NCBI GenBank assembly: GCA_047624005.1
Contig: JBLHPE010000088.1
Coordinates: forward strand, 1 to 10,719
Length of the DNA: 10,719 nt
Direction of reading: 5' to 3'
DNA from: Ascidiaceihabitans sp047624005
Lineage (GTDB): Bacteria > Pseudomonadota > Alphaproteobacteria > Rhodobacterales > Rhodobacteraceae
This document shows positions 6,859 through 10,719 of this stretch, in pieces (positions within the stretch are counted from its first letter, which is position 1; every line of letters begins with the position of its first letter). A program made the position numbers and the translations under genes. Under the pieces are notes generated by a model. The model saw only the letters and a program-made list of their open reading frames with translations, did not search any database and had not been told where the DNA came from.

Positions 6859-6891
6859 GGCGGGTTCGGAGTGTTAGAAACCGAGCCCGCC
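6859..6891. terminator. Strong hairpin between convergent B2 and A2, likely bidirectional terminator
   Basis: GGCGGGTTCGG (6859-6869) pairs over 11 positions with CCGAGCCCGCC (6881-6891) with a single G-T wobble; the loop is 11 bases. It lies exactly between the converging stops at 6846 (B2) and 6915 (A2), which is where a shared terminator is expected. There is no T-run on either side, so termination may be factor-assisted. Confidence 0.65.
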
Positions 6892-6914
6892 AAACGATAA
6901 TCTCACCCACAGAC

Positions 6915-8864
6915 TTAGCGTACCTTGCGGCACCATGCTTGCAATAACGTTCGCCGACTTTCAGACAGATCACGCGTGATCGGCATATAGGTCGGCATTG
7001 CCCAAATGGACGGATCAGTGCGTGCAAGGATTTGACCTGCGTTGCTTTGAACCGTCGCTTGATCTCCAAGATGGAACATTTTGTTCATCGCAGGAAACAA
7101 CAGATCATAGGTCCGCAGCACCTCGGTATAGACCACATCAAACGTAAGAAGATCATTGCCCACGGGTGGACGCCCATCCTTAAAAACAGTCAAGTATCGC
7201 GAATAATCCGCGTTTGGCAGAAGCCGCAGACTGATCGCCGTGCGGTTGGTAAGCGCTGTAAAGGTCCCACCAATATATTCTTGATAGGTCGCGGGCGGCG
7301 GGCTTTCATCCCCGATCTGCAATGTAATCATATATGTCCCTGATTGATCAACAGGGACACTTAGCGGCGTCCCCGGTACATAATTTGTTGTCAAAACCTG
7401 ACGCGCACCGGAATAGCCAAGCGGCGTGGTCCGGTACCCCCAAACCGTTATCGGTAGATCAGATCCGCCAGACAGTTGTTTGCCCTGATGAAACACTTGA
7501 AACGTGGCGGGTTCCGTTGCTTCGCCTTGGCTTCGGAATTGATCAACGGGGCCATTCTGCTCCCCATAAATGGCCTGCGTTTCGGTGGTCACGTAATACT
7601 TAGCCTCGGTAAGAACCGCGCCATAAGCCAGATTTACCAACGACATCTTGGCTGTTGGGTCTGCAAAAAGTGCCAAAGCGATCGGATTATTGGAAATATC
7701 AAAATCAAATATCCACCCCTTTGTATTGCCTGCTGCTGTGTCGGCGTAAGGCAGTGTACCAATCTCTGCACTGTCCCCAGCTGGGTTAGAAATCTGCAAG
7801 ACTACCGCCCCAAAATCAAACTTTTGGTTGAAGGTATCTGGATCAGGCCAAGGCTCTTGCGCGGCACCTGTGAATTGTTCGGGAAAACTGCCAATCGCTT
7901 CAATACTTACGATGTTGCCAGATTGCCAAACCACGGCTGGGGCAAGTGCGATCGTACTTGCCTTACCAAGGTTGTTACTGTCGTTCGGGCCCGTTGGAAT
8001 GTTAGGAACATCGGATGTTAGAAGACGTCCAACTGGACCAGAGCGCACAACTTCGCTTTCGTACAAGGGCGTGATTGTTCCGGTCACCTGCAATTGAGCG
8101 GGATTTGCGCCACCCTTCTCGTAAATTGACGCGATATCGGCATTTGCGGATGCACCGCCGTGACGCGCAAACAAATAGTACCGCAAGATCACTCCGCAAA
8201 CACCCGGCCCATCAAACCCCGGCAGCGATTTGTGGCCGCCTTCAATGACGTGGTAAATGTATCCTCCCGCCCCGCTATCCGCTGTCATATTCACGTTGCG
8301 CAGGAAGTTAATCCATTGGCAGACCCCCTTGTTCGGAGTTCCACCCAACAGGCTTGAACCAACGGCACAACTGCTCGGCGTCAGAAAGAATTGCGTGGCA
8401 GGCGGCGATCCTTCGGAATTCAAATCCGTGATGTTCCCACTGAACGTCACAGGCTGGTCCACCAGATCATTCAGTGCGTCCTGAATTGCCTTGGATGGCG
8501 GGGTGGTTGGATCAAATTGAACCCCCGTTACACCCGCTTTAAAGATCGAACTCATGTCACCATAGTAATTCCATTCCGCCGGAATAACCTCTTGCATCTT
8601 GCCCATTACGGCGCCGGTGCTTGGGTCATTGTTGTTGGCGGCATGTTTGGCCGCAAAGTCTTGTGGTTGCTGAATCCAAGCGCGAAAGTCATCATCAGAC
8701 ATCCCGAACGTGCGCGGTTGGACATTGGCAGAATCAATTAAAGCAAGGTTTTCACCCGTTGCTGGCCAAGACAAGTTACCGGAATAGTCGTCATTGTTTG
8801 CAGTCCCTGGGTTCAGCGTGCAGGTGCCTGTGAAATTAATACGCGGATAATCAAAAAGACTCAC
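6915..8864 (-). CDS. Standalone VioB/RebD N-terminal-region-like protein (A2)
   Basis: The 649-residue protein begins MSLFDYPRINFTG and continues NPGTANND (18-25), the same block as A1 and, by recall, VioB. The end also matches: FDVVYTEVLRTYDLLFPAM (575-593), FHLGDQ (597-602), then TYMPITRDLSESRRTLLQ (625-642) against A1 LYMPVTRDLSAGRRALLW. SGPVGRLL (275-282) matches the A1 VPSGRIL position. The middle is much diverged from A1 and holds C166, C182 and C223, which A1 lacks at those places. No ferritin-like domain follows and there is no signal peptide, so a cytoplasmic protein is expected. The start is GTG (8864-8862), supported by GGAGGA 7-8 bases upstream (8876-8871). It converges on B2 across a hairpin. 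Function is unknown; the family assignment is by eye. Confidence 0.8.
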   Translation of the reverse strand: MSLFDYPRINFTGTCTLNPGTANNDDYSGNLSWPATGENLALIDSANVQPRTFGMSDDDFRAWIQQPQDFAAKHAANNNDPSTGAVMGKMQEVIPAEWNYYGDMSSIFKAGVTGVQFDPTTPPSKAIQDALNDLVDQPVTFSGNITDLNSEGSPPATQFFLTPSSCAVGSSLLGGTPNKGVCQWINFLRNVNMTADSGAGGYIYHVIEGGHKSLPGFDGPGVCGVILRYYLFARHGGASANADIASIYEKGGANPAQLQVTGTITPLYESEVVRSGPVGRLLTSDVPNIPTGPNDSNNLGKASTIALAPAVVWQSGNIVSIEAIGSFPEQFTGAAQEPWPDPDTFNQKFDFGAVVLQISNPAGDSAEIGTLPYADTAAGNTKGWIFDFDISNNPIALALFADPTAKMSLVNLAYGAVLTEAKYYVTTETQAIYGEQNGPVDQFRSQGEATEPATFQVFHQGKQLSGGSDLPITVWGYRTTPLGYSGARQVLTTNYVPGTPLSVPVDQSGTYMITLQIGDESPPPATYQEYIGGTFTALTNRTAISLRLLPNADYSRYLTVFKDGRPPVGNDLLTFDVVYTEVLRTYDLLFPAMNKMFHLGDQATVQSNAGQILARTDPSIWAMPTYMPITRDLSESRRTLLQAWCRKVR

Positions 8865-8870
8865 TTCAAA

Positions 8871-8876
8871 TCCTCC
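8871..8876 (-). promoter_or_regulatory. Strong Shine-Dalgarno that supports a GTG start for A2
   Basis: GGAGGA on the minus strand ends 6 bases before the GTG at 8864-8862. No ATG exists nearby in frame, and the resulting protein start matches A1, so the GTG start is well supported. Confidence 0.75.
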
Positions 8877-8888
8877 AATAAAAGCTGG

Positions 8889-8917
8889 GTGATAAGGTCA
8901 TCAAAACTGACGATCAA
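8889..8917 (-). promoter_or_regulatory. Candidate promoter of A2
   Basis: TTGATC (8917-8912), 17 bases, TATCAC (8894-8889): four of six consensus bases in each box with ideal spacing, 24 bases before the GTG start. This is a plausible sigma-70-type promoter with a short leader. Confidence 0.4.
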
Positions 8918-8940
8918 AGCGCCCAAGAGATTTCTTTTTT

Positions 8941-8967
8941 GCGGTGACGTCTAATAGGTCTCACCGC
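8941..8967. repeat. Inverted repeat upstream of the A2 promoter
   Basis: GCGGTGA (8941-8947) and TCACCGC (8961-8967) are perfect 7-base arms around 13 bases. A run of six T lies on the left (8935-8940), the wrong side for a plus-strand terminator; on the minus strand the hairpin is followed by A's. It sits about 25 bases upstream of the A2 -35 box, so an operator or activator site fits better than a terminator. Confidence 0.35.
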
Positions 8968-8969
8968 GC

Positions 8970-8993
8970 TTGGCCTTGCTTTCGCAAAGCCAA
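8970..8993. repeat. Compact hairpin next to the previous inverted repeat
   Basis: TTGGC (8970-8974) and TTGC (8976-8979) pair with GCAA (8984-8987) and GCCAA (8989-8993), with a single C/A mismatch and a TTTC loop. It begins three bases after the 8941-8967 repeat. Together they could form an mRNA structure or a protein-binding region; there is no T-run. Confidence 0.35.
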
Positions 8994-9056
8994 CGCCTTC
9001 AACGTCCGCTATCACAGGTTGATTCGACAAGTAAAAGTTGCAAACTAACGACCATC

Positions 9057-9094
9057 AGGGCTGGCAGAATCTATGCACGAAAGCGGCCAGCCCT
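9057..9094 (-). terminator. Hairpin after the sulfatase gene, likely terminator
   Basis: AGGGCTGGC (9057-9065) pairs perfectly over 9 bases with GCCAGCCCT (9086-9094), loop 20 bases. It begins 15 bases beyond the sulfatase stop (9112-9110) on the minus strand. It lacks a T-run but is well placed to separate the sulfatase transcript from A2. Confidence 0.5.
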
Positions 9095-9109
9095 TAACGC
9101 CAAGCAAGT

Positions 9110-10719
9110 TCAGTCTTTAACAAACCGTTCTGGCGCAGGTCCGCGATACGTGACCATCAATTCATCCGGCACTTCAGTTCCATCAATCAGAAACGGCAAA
9201 ATACCTTTACGCAAAGACTTGCCACGCATGCTCACAATTTCCTCGTCAGACTTTGTGACACGCTGGGCATTGCGTCGTCCCCAGTGGGCTAAATGCGTGT
9301 ACATTTCATCAAAGATCGCGTCATGTTCATCCCCCTTTGCCAGATCGTGCAGTTCCTCAGGATCGGCTTGCAGATCAAACAACATAGGGCGGAAACCACC
9401 CATCGCGTGCATCATCTTGTACCGTCCATCAAACACCATAAAAAGACGACAATCATTGGGTTCCAACCCTAACTTCGCACCCTGCGGTGTCGGAGAATAA
9501 TCAAATTCGGAAATCGCAACCTCGCGCCAATCCGGCGTTTCCCCGTTCAACAATGGAATAAGGGACCGCCCCTCAAGAATATTTTTAGCGATCTTGCCAC
9601 CCGCGGCCTCAACAAATGTTGGAACCAGATCGATGGCTTCGACCAAAGCATCGTTTGTGGTTCCACGGGTTACGTCTGCAGCAGCACGGGGGTCAAAAAT
9701 AATCATCGGAACTTTGACGGATTGGTCATGGAACAGATCCTTTTCACCCAACCAATGATCCCCTAGATAATCACCATGATCAGAGGTCAGGACAATCATC
9801 GTATCCTTCATCTGGTCTGTTTCCTCAAGATGATCCAAAAGCACGCCCAGCTGGTCATCACATTGCTTGATCAGTCCCATATAGGCTGGGATCACCTTGT
9901 TGCGCACATCATCGCGCTGAAATGCCGTAGCAATTTTATTGCCCATATATGCGCCAAAAACTGGCTGTGGATCATCGCGTTCGCATTCGTCGCGCAAAGG
10001 TGCAGGCACATGACTTGCGTTGAACATGTCATGATAAGGTGCAGGCACAATGTAGGGCCAATGCGGTTTGATAAAGCTAACATGTGCGCACCATGGACCT
10101 TTGCCCTGCGCACGGGCTTGATCCATAAAATCAATAGTTTGTCGGGTCAGCCAAGGGGTCTCGCTGTCTTCTTCGCGGATGTTGGCGGGCTTGTCCGCAT
10201 TGTCAAACATCCAGCCAGTCGCCTTGTTACCATCATCATCAATACCCGCATTGGCAAAGTCCGCCCAAGGGTTGTCGGAGGGATACCCCTTTGACTTGAG
10301 GTATTCGTTATAAGGGGACCGTTTCTCGTCATAAAACCCATCAGGACCAGACGCCCAAAGCCCGTCGTCCCTGATCCAAGCGTCAAACCCACATTCAGTT
10401 TGGCGGGCACCTATTTCACTGTCGGGTGCAAGACCAAGTCGGGCCATGCCCTCTGCATCCGCCTTCATATGAGTTTTGCCCAGCAGCCAACATTCCATCC
10501 CTGCCTTGCGCAGATGATCACCAAGGGTTTGTTCCCCTACCCTCAGCGGAAATCCGTTCCATGCCGCACCGTGCGACGACACATATCGCCCCGTGTAAAA
10601 GCTCATCCTGCTGGCCCCACAGATCGTCGATTGCACATAGGCGTTGGTAAACCGAACACCTTTAGCGGCGACACGATCAAAGTGCGGAGTTTGCAAATGG
10701 GGATGTCCCGCGCAGCTTA
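9110..10719 (-). CDS. Sulfatase-superfamily hydrolase (formylglycine type), 5' end outside the window
   Basis: 535 residues are visible, counted from the codon at 10717-10715. The frame stays open to the window edge as SCAGHPHLQTPHFDRVAAKG, the usual sequence just after the N-terminal metal-binding Asp pair, so the true start lies outside. C33 in TICGASRMSFYTGR fits the (C/S)x(P/A)xR....TG motif whose Cys is converted to formylglycine, here in the less common CxAxR form. Other family residues: GKTH (80-83), KPHWPY (217-222, His 219), SDHGDYLGDH (312-321, metal ligands D313 and H314) and K326. The C-terminal SLIPLLNGETPDW, NDCRLFM and LFDLQADPEEL blocks resemble, from recall, phosphonate monoester hydrolases and related arylsulfatases. 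It should hydrolyse a sulfate or phosphonate/phosphate ester; the substrate is unknown. A terminator-like hairpin follows. Confidence 0.88.
   Translation of the reverse strand, partial: SCAGHPHLQTPHFDRVAAKGVRFTNAYVQSTICGASRMSFYTGRYVSSHGAAWNGFPLRVGEQTLGDHLRKAGMECWLLGKTHMKADAEGMARLGLAPDSEIGARQTECGFDAWIRDDGLWASGPDGFYDEKRSPYNEYLKSKGYPSDNPWADFANAGIDDDGNKATGWMFDNADKPANIREEDSETPWLTRQTIDFMDQARAQGKGPWCAHVSFIKPHWPYIVPAPYHDMFNASHVPAPLRDECERDDPQPVFGAYMGNKIATAFQRDDVRNKVIPAYMGLIKQCDDQLGVLLDHLEETDQMKDTMIVLTSDHGDYLGDHWLGEKDLFHDQSVKVPMIIFDPRAAADVTRGTTNDALVEAIDLVPTFVEAAGGKIAKNILEGRSLIPLLNGETPDWREVAISEFDYSPTPQGAKLGLEPNDCRLFMVFDGRYKMMHAMGGFRPMLFDLQADPEELHDLAKGDEHDAIFDEMYTHLAHWGRRNAQRVTKSDEEIVSMRGKSLRKGILPFLIDGTEVPDELMVTYRGPAPERFVKD

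Noticed and set aside
7032..8833. Several plus-strand frames opposite A2, including one of 181 codons (7476-8021)
   Set aside because: All are antisense to A2, lack ribosome sites and show Cys/Arg/Trp-rich composition; A2 is supported by its paralogue.
3372..8864. Calling A1 and A2 violacein or chromopyrrolate synthases
   Set aside because: Both lack the downstream ferritin-like region, and no other gene of those pathways is in the window; only the N-terminal-region resemblance is supported.
8935..8967. Intrinsic terminator at the TTTTTT plus GCGGTGA/TCACCGC hairpin
   Set aside because: The T-run lies before the hairpin on the plus strand and becomes an A-run after it on the minus strand, so the order is wrong for termination in either direction.
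9776..10294. 172-codon plus-strand frame opposite the sulfatase
   Set aside because: It is antisense to a gene with unmistakable family motifs and has no start signal.
10694..10696. TTG as the start of the sulfatase
   Set aside because: The frame stays open upstream and reads CAGHPH, typical interior sulfatase sequence, so the gene runs off the window edge.

Overview
The window looks like chromosomal DNA of a Gram-negative bacterium, most likely an alphaproteobacterium of the marine Rhodobacterales type. This is a judgement from moderate GC, Sec signal peptides, ATG/GTG starts with GGAGG-like ribosome sites and the gene families present; no ribosomal marker is visible. There are no RNA genes, no CRISPR array and no intact mobile element.

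Layout. Positions 1-1213 are sparsely coding. They hold two small minus-strand membrane-protein ORFs (84-230 and 326-565), then about 650 bases without an intact gene, of which 820-1217 reads like the broken remains of a plus-strand gene. From 1214 to 3220 on the minus strand lie a VTT/DedA-family membrane protein and, directly upstream of it (TAA abutting ATG), an exported protein (B1) with one C-terminal CxxCH heme-type motif. Across a 151-bp divergent promoter region is a 612-residue plus-strand protein (A1, 3372-5210), followed by a second exported CxxCH protein (B2, 5401-6846). Convergent to B2, past a hairpin, is a second A-type protein (A2, minus strand, 6915-8864). The right end carries a sulfatase-superfamily hydrolase (minus strand, 9110 to beyond the window edge).

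The core is a duplicated two-gene module. A1 and A2 are paralogues that by eye match the N-terminal region of VioB/RebD/StaD-type enzymes (violacein and indolocarbazole biosynthesis), at both the N-terminal PRI...G block and the C-terminal YMP(V/I)TRDLS block, but end before any ferritin-like catalytic domain. B1 and B2 are paralogues that share an H-x7-HPE-xx-W-x-TFEH block and a CFSCHN motif close to the C-terminus. On each strand the order is A then B, and the plus-strand pair (A1-B2) sits nested between the two members of the minus-strand pair (A2 and B1). I infer that A and B are partners in an oxidative or heme-linked process that I cannot name. The compartment mismatch (A without a signal peptide, B exported) and the coupled VTT membrane protein are the main clues to follow up. 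The sulfatase is separated from the module by its own terminator-like hairpin and is probably independent.
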